Positions 29,506 to 37,310 of a DNA stretch of 64,000 bases are shown here, one piece after another; position 1 is the first letter of the stretch; each line of letters opens with the position of its first letter. The DNA lies in assembly GCA_045106475.1 (NCBI GenBank), contig JBGCEO010000025.1, forward strand, positions 62,001-126,000, given 5' to 3'. The notes under the pieces are model-generated. The model saw only the letters and a list, made by a program, of their open reading frames with translations, had not been told where the DNA came from and did no database searches. The translations under genes and the position numbers were made by a program. Origin of the DNA: Granulosicoccus sp045106475 (GTDB taxonomy: Bacteria > Pseudomonadota > Gammaproteobacteria > Granulosicoccales > Granulosicoccaceae).

Positions 29506-29557
29506 TTTCAGATTGACTAACAATGCCCTATGGGCAGGGGAACTAACAGTTACTAGC

Positions 29558-29572
29558 GCAATTGAAGTGCCA
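29558..29572 (-). promoter_or_regulatory. Sigma-54 (-24/-12) promoter of the guanidine operon
   Basis: On the minus strand the sequence reads TGGCAC-TTCAA-TTGC, a close match to the RpoN consensus with the exact GG/GC spacing. The expected start site is near 29546, about 45 nt before the aptamer, with no other gene between. RpoN dependence would fit NtrC-type nitrogen-limitation control layered on guanidine sensing. I could not find a convincing paired NtrC site in the roughly 430 nt upstream. Confidence 0.7.
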
Positions 29573-30006
29573 GAAAATACATTGCTTTTCAATACAAACA
29601 CTTAAGCAAAATATGACACTAATAGCCTGAAATCTGCATAACGATTTCGCGCCGATAAGGTGCGTTGTGCTTGGTCTTCGCCTCAAACTAGTGCGCACCT
29701 GCAAAGCTGATATTGAACCTTTAGTGCTCCAGGCTTAAAAAGTTCTGGCAAATAATTTCGATAAACGATTTATCAGTAAATACCCTTGCAGACACTCACA
29801 ACGCCTTCAATACGTAGCAAACGAACTATCGCTCTATCATGGTGCGAAATTAGAGGCGCGTGCATCAATGGAGTGCTTAATAATAGTTAATTTAGTGATC
29901 TAATTTTATTTTGTTCGTGCACGAGCAGTATGAAATCCTTTAAGGTTAAAAGGCATACGGGTTAAAGCTATTAGTTCTTATTAAATTTAATTGAGAGTTA
30001 GTAACG
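29573..30006. other. Non-coding divergent region between guanidine operon and LysR gene
   Basis: No gene is visible in this stretch of about 430 nt. It contains a 10-bp palindrome TCGTGCACGA at 29915-29924 upstream of the LysR start and a 7-bp inverted repeat AGGTGCG/CGCACCT (29658-29664, 29694-29700). These are candidate activator or LysR sites for the two divergent units, but neither matches a known consensus well. Confidence 0.4.
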
Positions 30007-30915
30007 TTGAAGCACTTCAAAACCTTTGAAATGATTGAAGCAGTCGTGCGAGCCGGTTCGATTCGCAAGGCTGCAGAAGACATGAACATCACCGCATCTG
30101 CGTTAAACCGTCGTATTCAAGGTTTTGAAGCAGAGTTTGGTTGGGAGATTTTCGAACGCTTGCCACGTGGCATGAGACTTAATCCCGCTGGTGAAGTTGT
30201 CATGCAGCATATCCGTGCCCAGATCAGTGATTTGGCAAGGGTACAGTCTCAGGTCGCAGATCTTTCCGGGCTGCGAAGAGGCCACGTTTCTATTTCCTGT
30301 TCTCAGGCGTTAATCCCCTATTTTCTGCCCGAACAAATATCTATATACAGAGCTCAACATCCCAATGTGACTTTCTCTGTGAACATAAGAGATCGTCAAC
30401 AGGCAGAACGCGATCTTTCAAATTTTGACAGTGATTTAGCACTCGTGTTCGAACCAGTCTATATGGTGGATTTCGATGTTATCCAGGCAATCCCACAACC
30501 CGTTCATGCCGTGTATCGATCAGATCACCCTCTTGCGCAGGAAGAGGTTCTCAGGCTGCGCCACTGTCTCGATTACCCGTGCATACTACCAGCTCCAATC
30601 TTTGGTGTTCGCAATCTGTTGGAAATAGCATCACGTAAAATTCGCCGAACACTAACTCCCGCACTTGAAACAGAATCATTCGAATTGATAAGGCATTACG
30701 TCTTACACGAAAATTGCGTGGGTTTTCAGATACCAATAGGTTTAACAGGAAGCCTATGCGATCAAATGGATCATCAACCGTTATCGCAACGAGATGTTCC
30801 TGTCGGTCAACTCTACCTGGGGCAGAAGAAGGGCCGTATGCTACCCGTCGCGTCGTCACGCTTTGCCAGTCAGTTATCCACAGTGTTAGAAAATCGCTGG
30901 GAAGCTGCGAGCTAA
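30007..30915 (+). CDS. LysR-family transcriptional regulator
   Basis: A 302-aa regulator with a TTG start preceded by GAGAG. The N-terminal winged helix-turn-helix is clear (MIEAVVRAGSIRKAAEDMNITASALNRRIQGFE, quoted in parts: GSIRKAAEDMNIT and SALNRRIQGFE), followed by the LysR substrate-binding domain from about residue 90. It reads toward biuH and away from the guanidine operon, so it may control the biuret genes, the guanidine genes or both. The effector is unknown. Confidence 0.9.
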   Translation: MKHFKTFEMIEAVVRAGSIRKAAEDMNITASALNRRIQGFEAEFGWEIFERLPRGMRLNPAGEVVMQHIRAQISDLARVQSQVADLSGLRRGHVSISCSQALIPYFLPEQISIYRAQHPNVTFSVNIRDRQQAERDLSNFDSDLALVFEPVYMVDFDVIQAIPQPVHAVYRSDHPLAQEEVLRLRHCLDYPCILPAPIFGVRNLLEIASRKIRRTLTPALETESFELIRHYVLHENCVGFQIPIGLTGSLCDQMDHQPLSQRDVPVGQLYLGQKKGRMLPVASSRFASQLSTVLENRWEAAS

Positions 30916-31061
30916 CTGCCTGCTTGTCAAACAGCTCATCAAAATAGCGCACTGATATTTTTCGCAGCAGGTTGTATCAAAAATAGCATCGCAAACAAAC
31001 AATGCTCTGGTTAGGATGAAATGAAGTTTCTCCACACTGGTTACCATCCAACGCAACCACT

Positions 31062-31229
31062 ATGAGACATAACGACAGATGGCTCGTGAGTGTGCTTATA
31101 AGGGATCTGAGATTATGCTCCGTACTGCAGGCTACACAGCACTATGGCCAAATTCAGGCCGATTTGGAGGGTGCTGGTTATAAAGAACACAAAGCAACAG
31201 CTGTAAACGAAAATTTTGAGGTTGTTTAA
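31062..31229 (+). other. Short open frame coupled to biuH by TAATG
   Basis: A 55-codon frame opens at ATG 31062 and ends in a TAA sharing its last A with the biuH ATG (31229). Such a stop-start overlap is typical of coupled operon genes. The peptide matches no family I know and its first half overlaps, in another frame, an amidase remnant, so it is probably the 3' end of a rearranged gene rather than a functional small protein. Confidence 0.25.
31079..31141 (+). pseudogene. Formamidase/aliphatic-amidase remnant (nitrilase superfamily)
   Basis: In the frame starting at 31079 the translation includes ARECAYKGSEIMLRTAGY, which matches the conserved region following the catalytic Cys in AmiE/AmiF amidases (typically R-E-A-A-Y-K-G-x-x-x-x-I-R-x-x-G-Y). 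A stop lies nine nt upstream in frame, and similarity ends at about 31141. Only some 20 residues of a protein of about 340 aa remain. The surrounding 313-nt gap between the LysR and biuH genes holds no intact gene. Confidence 0.5.
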
Positions 31230-31909
31230 TGAGCACCATTTCAGCAGACCCGTATGCGTGGCCCTATAACGGCAATCTACAACCCGAAAACACCGCCCTG
31301 ATTATCATAGATATGCAGATAGACTTCTGTGGTCACGGTGGGTATGTGGACGCAATGGGCTACGACCTGAGTTTAACCCGCGCACCTATTGAACCTATTA
31401 AAAGCGTATTGGAAACAATGCGGGAGCTTGGCTACCACATTTTACATACCCGCGAGGGGCATCGTCCAGATCTTGCCGATCTTCCCGAAAACAAACGTTG
31501 GCGTTCCAGACAAGTGGGTGCAGGAATTGGCGATCCGGGACCTTGTGGAAAAATACTCGTCAGAGGGGAAGCTGGTTGGAACATTATTGAGGAGCTTGCG
31601 CCCTTACAAAGCGAACCCGTGATCGACAAACCCGGTAAGGGCTCATTCTGTGCCACTGATCTAGAACTGCTGCTAAGAACTCTAGGCATCAGCAATCTGG
31701 TGCTTACCGGTATAACAACCGATGTATGTGTACATACCACTATGCGCGAAGCAAATGACAGAGGCTTTGAGTGTTTACTGCTCGAAGATTGCTGCGGTGC
31801 AACCGATCAAGGTAATCACGACGCGGCTATCAACATGATAAAAATGCAAGGAGGCGTATTTGGCACTGTATCCAATAGCACAACTTTTCTCAGCGAGCTA
31901 CCCAGGTGA
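31229..31909 (+). CDS. biuH: Biuret hydrolase (isochorismatase-fold cysteine hydrolase)
   Basis: A 226-aa enzyme expected to convert biuret to allophanate and ammonia. The Asp-Lys-Cys triad is seen at Asp28 (IIIDMQIDF), Lys134 (DKPGKGSF) and Cys167 (GITTDVCVHT), with the spacing of the Rhizobium biuret hydrolase as I remember it. Stretches such as WPYNG, GYVDAMGYDLSL, GIGDPGPCG and LLEDCCGATD also recall that enzyme. It is cytoplasmic. The GTG of the next gene overlaps its stop (GTGA). Its product would be consumed by the allophanate hydrolase of the nearby guanidine operon. Confidence 0.85.
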   Translation: MSTISADPYAWPYNGNLQPENTALIIIDMQIDFCGHGGYVDAMGYDLSLTRAPIEPIKSVLETMRELGYHILHTREGHRPDLADLPENKRWRSRQVGAGIGDPGPCGKILVRGEAGWNIIEELAPLQSEPVIDKPGKGSFCATDLELLLRTLGISNLVLTGITTDVCVHTTMREANDRGFECLLLEDCCGATDQGNHDAAINMIKMQGGVFGTVSNSTTFLSELPR

Positions 31910-32493
31910 GCACCGGCCAAACCGTTCATCAGACCAGTGCAATCGTTGATAGAGCGATAGCCGCTGAGGTCGTTGGATTAAGTAAACGTTTCGGTAATCT
32001 TGATGCATTGGATAACGTATCCATAAAGATTGAAGCCGGCTCTCTACATGCATTGCTCGGTGAGAATGGTGCGGGAAAATCCACTTTGGTTAAGTGTTTA
32101 ATGGGATTCTATCAGCCTACGTCCGGGCAAATTATCATCAATGATCGTGAATGTAGTATCCCGGATCCTCGAACTGCACAGTCACTCGGCTTTCCCTGCT
32201 TCGGTTTAGACTTTGGCGCAGTTGCTGACATTCGAAAACGCCTTGAAAGCGCTCGCAATTCTGGCACCGCGATCTTACTACTCAGCGAAGATCTCGATGA
32301 AATTTTAGAACTGGCAGATAGAATTCTGGTTATTTCAGGCGGTGCCATTAACTATCGCTGTAGCAGGGAAAATGCAGATCCGGAAATACTGGGTCACTTC
32401 ATGGCCGGACAAAGTCTGCCAACTGACAATGCCAACATAGAGCCGTCGTCGAGTAAACACAAATCGAACAGTGTTCGCAGCGCAACGCGATGA
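31906..32493 (+). pseudogene. Internally deleted sugar/purine-type ABC ATPase
   Basis: A 195-codon frame that joins two ends of a normally about 520-aa double-domain ATPase. Residues 20-100 are the first nucleotide-binding domain start (VVGLSKRFG, Walker A GENGAGKST, GFYQPTSGQI). After PRTAQSLG the sequence jumps to the end of the second domain (FGLDFGAVADIRKRLE, then LLLSEDLDEILELADRI). Signature and Walker B motifs of both domains are missing. The fusion is in frame and keeps 4-nt overlaps with both neighbours, so it may still be translated, but it cannot be a working transporter ATPase. No matching permease or receptor genes remain nearby. Probably the relic of a biuret importer. Confidence 0.8.
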
Positions 32494-33155
32494 TCATTTT
32501 AGAGGCGAACCCATTTAGTTTTGAATGTGACGTTAAGGCTTGCGCTCTGGTGATAATCGACATGCAACGGGATTTTATCGAACCCGGAGGATTTGGTGAA
32601 AGCCTCGGTAATGATGTAAGCCCACTGCAGCAGATCGTGCCGCAAGTGGAGCGGTTACTGGAAGCGTTCAGAATCAAAGAGCTCTGCGTTGTGCACACTC
32701 GAGAGTGCCACAAACCGGACTTGAGTGACTGCCCGGATAGCAAACTCAATCGCGGATCTCCCACTATGCGCATAGGCGACCCGGGCCCAATGGGGCGAAT
32801 ACTAATCGATGGAGAACCAGGCGCCGATATTATCGAGTCGTTAACTCCGTATGCAAACGAATTTGTTATTGCAAAACCGGGCAAGGGAGCTTTTTACAAT
32901 ACCGAGTTGGATTCGATCCTTAAGTCGAATGCAATCACTCATCTTGTGGTGGCCGGAGTAACCACGGAAGTCTGCGTACAATCAACACTGCGAGAGGCTA
33001 ACGACCGTGGCTATACCTGTCTATTAGCTACCGATGCAACAGCCAGTTATTTTCCTGAATTCAAGCAAAGTACAATCGACATGGTAAGAGCACAGGGAGC
33101 CATCGTGGGATGGACGGCTACCGTGAGTCAAATCATTGAGTCATTGTCCTCCTAG
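32490..33155 (+). CDS. Isochorismatase-fold cysteine hydrolase, candidate triuret hydrolase
   Basis: A 221-aa paralogue of the biuret hydrolase. The triad positions are Asp24 (VIIDMQRDF), Lys129 (IAKPGKGAF) and Cys162 (GVTTEVCVQS). It differs from biuH at several presumed substrate-pocket positions (for example GAFYNTEL against GSFCATDL). Triuret hydrolase (TrtA) belongs to this family and can neighbour biuret hydrolase genes, so triuret is an attractive substrate; another amide or ureido compound is possible. The ATG overlaps the preceding stop by 4 nt, making it part of the biuH unit. Confidence 0.75.
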   Translation: MIILEANPFSFECDVKACALVIIDMQRDFIEPGGFGESLGNDVSPLQQIVPQVERLLEAFRIKELCVVHTRECHKPDLSDCPDSKLNRGSPTMRIGDPGPMGRILIDGEPGADIIESLTPYANEFVIAKPGKGAFYNTELDSILKSNAITHLVVAGVTTEVCVQSTLREANDRGYTCLLATDATASYFPEFKQSTIDMVRAQGAIVGWTATVSQIIESLSS

Positions 33156-33190
33156 TATCTTTCTACTGTATTGCACATCGGATAAACTTA

Positions 33191-33559
33191 ATGAGCAATT
33201 TTCATATTCCACTGCTCTTGGGCGGCGGTTGGCAAGAACAAGTATTCGTGCCATTCAGAGAAGGTATAGAGATTTGTACGCTTCATGACGGTGCAACGCC
33301 CGTATCACCACTTGATAGTAACTTGACTCAACAACCCGGCATCGCTCTTCTCCGTTACCAGGCAGGCGCTCAAGTACCCAGACACAGGCATCCGGGTGTA
33401 GAAACCATATTGGTGCTGGATGGATCGCAAAGTGATGAGTTTGGTTGTTACGAAACCGGCTCGCTGGTGATCAATCCCGTCGACTCGGAGCATTCAGTCT
33501 GGTCCGATGAGGGTTGTGTAGTGCTTATCCAATGGGACAAGCCAGTAGAGTTTGTCTAG
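33191..33559 (+). CDS. Cupin-domain protein (ChrR-like)
   Basis: A 122-aa single cupin. Motif 1 is PRHRHPGVETILVLDGS, with His-x-His and Glu metal ligands; motif 2 reads GSLVINPVDSEHSVWSDEG with the last His. The fold suggests a small metal-dependent sensor or enzyme such as ChrR/acetylacetone-dioxygenase-like cupins. It lies 35 nt after the second hydrolase gene on the same strand, probably the last gene of the biuret unit. The role is unknown. Confidence 0.75.
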   Translation: MSNFHIPLLLGGGWQEQVFVPFREGIEICTLHDGATPVSPLDSNLTQQPGIALLRYQAGAQVPRHRHPGVETILVLDGSQSDEFGCYETGSLVINPVDSEHSVWSDEGCVVLIQWDKPVEFV

Positions 33560-33573
33560 CAGCTGGCTGCTAG
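33556..33573. promoter_or_regulatory. Perfect hairpin over the cupin stop codon
   Basis: CTAGCAGC-TG-GCTGCTAG is an 8-bp perfect inverted repeat that includes the cupin TAG. It could end the biuret transcript or protect its 3' end, but no T-run follows, so a classic intrinsic terminator is not supported. The rest of the gap to 33739 contains a second GC-rich stem around 33686-33706 (GAGG/CCTC inside CCG/CGG) ahead of the Dpp operon. Confidence 0.4.
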
Positions 33574-33739
33574 ATTCGCATTAGGGTTATAGAGGTGACA
33601 CCGTTGCTTTTTTTGCACCGCCCGAGTGGAAATTGAGCAATAGAGGTGTGTACTCATTCGGTGCATGATCAATTCATGACTCTGCCGGGAGGTTTAGCCT
33701 CACCGCGGGGATACCTATTGTGAATTTAAGGGAAGCTGG

Positions 33740-35347
33740 ATGAAGACCTCACGACGACAATTTTTACAAATCAGCGGGGGCGCGGTAGCTGCTTCAATGC
33801 TGCCATTCCTGAAATCTGTGCCTGCTCACGCTGCTGGAAGTGACGTACTGGTAGCAGTAACCGGGCAAACGATCAACAGCCTGGATTTGCACAGAACCGG
33901 AACAAACCGCGCTTCCTATCAGGTTGCTGTCAATTGCTACGATCGACTCGTCTCTTTCGGTACCAGAGAAGTGGAAGGCGGCGGTCTTGCCTATGACTAC
34001 TCTGTGATTGAACCTGAGCTAGCCGAAAGCTGGAGCGCCTCAGAAGACGGGTTGACTTTAACGTTCAAGATAAAGAGCGATGCAACCTTTTGGGATGGCG
34101 AGAAAGTAACAGCAAGCGATGTTAAGTGGTCCTTTGACAGAGCAGTATCGGTGGGTGGATTTCCCACGGTGCAAATGAAGGCTGGAGGCTTACTACGCCC
34201 CGACCAGTTTGAAGCGGTTGACGAAGAGACGTTTGTAATTAAACTGGATCAGCCATCGAAACTGACTATTCCTGATCTAGCAGTACCAGTGCCCTTTGTT
34301 ATCAATTCCAAAGTTGCGATGGCTAATGCTACCGAGGCAGATCCATGGGCGATGGAGTATCTGCATAAAACACCAGCAGGTTCAGGTGCCTATAAGGTAG
34401 CGAAGTGGGCTTCCGGTGAACAACTGGTATATGAACGTAACGATGCCTGGGTGGGCGGCCCCCTACCCGCTTTCAAGCGAGTGGTACTACGAGAAGTTCC
34501 CAATCCATCCACTCGCCGCGCACTTATTGAGCGCGGCGATGTGCAACTGTCTTTTAACATTCCTAACAAGGATGCATCCGAGCTGGCAGGCAAGTTAGAT
34601 GTATTCTCCACTCCCATCGACAACTGCATGCATTGCTTGTGTCCTAACAGTAATTTCGAACCCTTTCAGGATCCGGATGTGCGCAAGGCACTCGCTTATG
34701 CAGTGCCCTACGAAGCCATATTTCAAACTGCGGCCTACGGCCAGGGAGCACCACTTTGGGGTGGTGAGGCAGCAATCAATGACATTGCCTGGCCACGTAA
34801 ATCACCGTACTACACTGATATGGACAAGGCGCGAGAGCACTTGGCTAAATCTGCTTTTGCAGATGGATTTGAAGTTCCAATTTCCATCAGCCTGGATATG
34901 GCGAGTTGGATGGAACCTACGGCACTACTGGTTCAGGAAAGCCTCAATACATTGGGTATAAAAACAGAAATCGAAAAGATCCCGGGAGCTAACTGGCGCA
35001 CAGCTGTACTCGTTGAAAAGCGCCTGCCGCTTCACTTAGAGAATTTTGGCGGTTGGCTAAATACCCCCGATTACTACTTCTTCTGGGCTTACCAGCACGG
35101 TCACCTGTTTAACTCTTCCAATTATATGAATCAAGAGATAGAGGACCTGGTCAATGCAACCTTGCACATGCCCGTAGATGATCCTGAATACGCACCCAAG
35201 ATCAAGCGCATGTTTGAAATAGCCTTCGAAGATATTCCGCGTATCCCGCTTTGGCAACCTTCGCTCAATGTGGCAGCCAATGGCGCTACCGATTATGAAT
35301 TCTGGTTTCATCGACAGTTAGATATTCGCCCCTTAAAGGCTGTGTAA
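33740..35347 (+). CDS. Dpp-type ABC substrate-binding protein, Tat-exported
   Basis: A 535-aa family-5 (peptide/nickel/opine) receptor. The N-terminus has a twin-arginine signal (TSRRQFLQISGG) cut near PAHAAG. Family landmarks are LAESWSASEDGLTLTFKIK, ATFWDGEKVTASDVKWSFDRAVS and PDVRKALAYAVPYEAI. A Tat rather than Sec signal suggests folding before export. It begins a four-gene importer operon. The ligand could be oligopeptides or another medium-size solute; adjacency to the biuret genes is suggestive but not proof. Confidence 0.88.
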   Translation: MKTSRRQFLQISGGAVAASMLPFLKSVPAHAAGSDVLVAVTGQTINSLDLHRTGTNRASYQVAVNCYDRLVSFGTREVEGGGLAYDYSVIEPELAESWSASEDGLTLTFKIKSDATFWDGEKVTASDVKWSFDRAVSVGGFPTVQMKAGGLLRPDQFEAVDEETFVIKLDQPSKLTIPDLAVPVPFVINSKVAMANATEADPWAMEYLHKTPAGSGAYKVAKWASGEQLVYERNDAWVGGPLPAFKRVVLREVPNPSTRRALIERGDVQLSFNIPNKDASELAGKLDVFSTPIDNCMHCLCPNSNFEPFQDPDVRKALAYAVPYEAIFQTAAYGQGAPLWGGEAAINDIAWPRKSPYYTDMDKAREHLAKSAFADGFEVPISISLDMASWMEPTALLVQESLNTLGIKTEIEKIPGANWRTAVLVEKRLPLHLENFGGWLNTPDYYFFWAYQHGHLFNSSNYMNQEIEDLVNATLHMPVDDPEYAPKIKRMFEIAFEDIPRIPLWQPSLNVAANGATDYEFWFHRQLDIRPLKAV

Positions 35348-35350
35348 CCG

Positions 35351-36394
35351 GTGAAGTCCAGCACCACCTCGAACAACCGTACCCGAGTTCTACTCGAGCG
35401 TATCGCTCAAACAATACCGGTACTGTTCGGGGTGGTGGTCATCAGTTTTCTGCTGACCCGAGCGCTTCCAGGAGATCCGGCCGCGTATTTTGCAGGGGCG
35501 GCTGCAGATGCAGAATCGATTGAAGAGATTCGAGTTGCGCTGGGTTTGGATAAACCATTGTTGCAACAATTTATCATCTATGTAGGTGATCTGTTTCAGG
35601 GCGACCTGGGCCAGTCAATTTCCACAGGCCAACCTGTAGCCACAGATCTAGCTAATCGTTTACCCGCCTCCCTGGAATTAACCATCATGGCATTGCTGCT
35701 TTCGTGCTGTATATCAATTCCTCTTGGGGTATTGGCTGCAACACGACCAGGCTCAGTGATAGATCACTTGTGCAGAGTGTTGGTTACTGCGGGGGTATCG
35801 TTACCTACTTTTTTCACCGGCATCGTGCTCATATATATTTTCTACTACCTCCTGGGGATAGCGCCTTCGCCACTGGGCAGGCTGGACTTTATTTACATAG
35901 AACCGGATCATGTAACAGGGTTCTATCTGATCGATGCGGCAATTGCCGGTGATTGGAGCACCTGGCTTGGGGCTCTTAAACAATTGATTCTGCCTGCCAT
36001 CACGCTGGCCTTGTTCACTCTCGCGCCGATTGCCCGAATGACACGCGCTGCCATGCTTAGTGCTCTGTCATCAGAGTTCATTCGCACTGCAAGAGCAGCC
36101 GGTCTAACCGAACGCAAAGTACTGTTCGGATACGCATTTCGCAATGCACTGCTACCGGTAGTAACAACCTTGGGAATGGTATTTTCTTTTACACTTGGCG
36201 CTAATGTACTTGTTGAAAAAGTATTCGCGTGGCCTGGCATTGGCTCTTATGCCGTAGAGGCTCTGGTGGTGTCAGATTATGCAGCGGTTCAGGGCTTTGT
36301 TCTGGCTATGGCTGTTTTATTTGTTTTGTTGAACCTAACCATTGATCTAGCTTACACAGCGATAGACCCCCGCATTGGCTTCAACGCGCGCTAA
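35351..36394 (+). CDS. DppB-type ABC permease
   Basis: A 347-aa permease with a GTG start, 3 nt after the receptor stop. The N-terminal segment (RIAQTIPVLFGVVVISFLLTRALPGDPA) and YFAGAAADAESIEEIRVALGLDKP are the classic DppB/OppB beginnings. The coupling loop reads FIRTARAAGLTERKVLFGYAFRNALLP. Overlaps the next permease gene if the latter starts at its TTG. Confidence 0.9.
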   Translation: MKSSTTSNNRTRVLLERIAQTIPVLFGVVVISFLLTRALPGDPAAYFAGAAADAESIEEIRVALGLDKPLLQQFIIYVGDLFQGDLGQSISTGQPVATDLANRLPASLELTIMALLLSCCISIPLGVLAATRPGSVIDHLCRVLVTAGVSLPTFFTGIVLIYIFYYLLGIAPSPLGRLDFIYIEPDHVTGFYLIDAAIAGDWSTWLGALKQLILPAITLALFTLAPIARMTRAAMLSALSSEFIRTARAAGLTERKVLFGYAFRNALLPVVTTLGMVFSFTLGANVLVEKVFAWPGIGSYAVEALVVSDYAAVQGFVLAMAVLFVLLNLTIDLAYTAIDPRIGFNAR

Positions 36395-37307
36395 CTCAGA
36401 CGATCGACTTAATACTGTGAGCAATGTAGCTGTGCAATCGTCAGGTAACTTCACGCCAAAGCAAAGCGGGACCATCGCACACATTGTGTATGTGCTGCGT
36501 ACTAATCCCGTTACCTTATTGTCGTTCTTCCTGTTTCTTCTGATCGTACTTTGCGCACTGTTCGGGCCCAGCCTGGTACCGTATGACCCCCTACAGACCG
36601 ACGCCAGCAGTGCATTGCAGGCACCCTCTGCCGCTCATTGGTTCGGTACCGATAGTGTCGGACGCGACGTGTTTAGTAGAGTAGTGGTGGCAACACGGCT
36701 TGATCTCTCTATCTCCATAGCCGCTGTAGCGATATCTTTTATCGTGGGCTCAATGCTGGGTGGCATCGCAGGCTATTGGGGTGGTTGGCTTGACAGCGTG
36801 TTAAATCGCATACTCGATACCATTATGGCTTTTCCACTATTTGTACTAGCCATGGGTATCGTTGCAGCACTTGGCAATACGATCGAAAATATAATCTATG
36901 CAACTGCCATCATCAACGTGCCATTCTATGCAAGGTTAGTACGTGCCGAGGTCAATATTCGGCGTGATGCCGGATTTGTACGCGCAGCCAAGCTAAGTGG
37001 TAATTCCGATATACGAGTATTGGTAATGCATATTTTCCCAAACGCATTACCACCCATGATGGTGCAGGTTTCACTTAACATGGGATGGGCAATTCTGAAT
37101 GCTGCTGGTTTATCCTTTATCGGTCTGGGGGTTAGACCACCGACACCTGAATGGGGAATCATGGTGGCAGAAGGCGCAAACTTCATTGTCTCCGGTGAAT
37201 GGTGGTTGGCTGTTTTTCCAGGGCTTTGGCTCATGATCGCTGTCTTCACTTTCAATCTACTTGGAGATGGATTGCGTGACATGGTTGATCCAAGGAAGCG
37301 TACATAA
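36375..37307 (+). CDS. DppC-type ABC permease
   Basis: A 310-aa permease. The start is uncertain: TTG 36375 (overlapping dppB by 20 nt) or GTG 36417; neither has a good ribosome-binding site. DppC hallmarks are PYDPLQTD, HWFGTDSVGRDVFSRVVVATR and the coupling loop FVRAAKLSGNSDIRVLVMHIFPN. It ends 3 nt before the ATPase gene. Confidence 0.9.
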   Translation: MASTRANSDDRLNTVSNVAVQSSGNFTPKQSGTIAHIVYVLRTNPVTLLSFFLFLLIVLCALFGPSLVPYDPLQTDASSALQAPSAAHWFGTDSVGRDVFSRVVVATRLDLSISIAAVAISFIVGSMLGGIAGYWGGWLDSVLNRILDTIMAFPLFVLAMGIVAALGNTIENIIYATAIINVPFYARLVRAEVNIRRDAGFVRAAKLSGNSDIRVLVMHIFPNALPPMMVQVSLNMGWAILNAAGLSFIGLGVRPPTPEWGIMVAEGANFIVSGEWWLAVFPGLWLMIAVFTFNLLGDGLRDMVDPRKRT

Positions 37308-37310
37308 ACG

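Noticed and set aside
29641..29705. NtrC enhancer site for the sigma-54 promoter
   Set aside because: GGTGC and GCACC half-sites exist but in the wrong order and spacing for an NtrC dimer site.
33600..33740. Possible second riboswitch before the Dpp operon
   Set aside because: Stems are present but the sequence lacks the conserved blocks of guanidine-I, II or III or any other class I can recall; left as a structured leader only.
36375..36416. Treating the TTG start of the DppC-type permease as proven
   Set aside because: An in-frame GTG at 36417 is equally possible; neither has a clear ribosome-binding site, so the start stays open.
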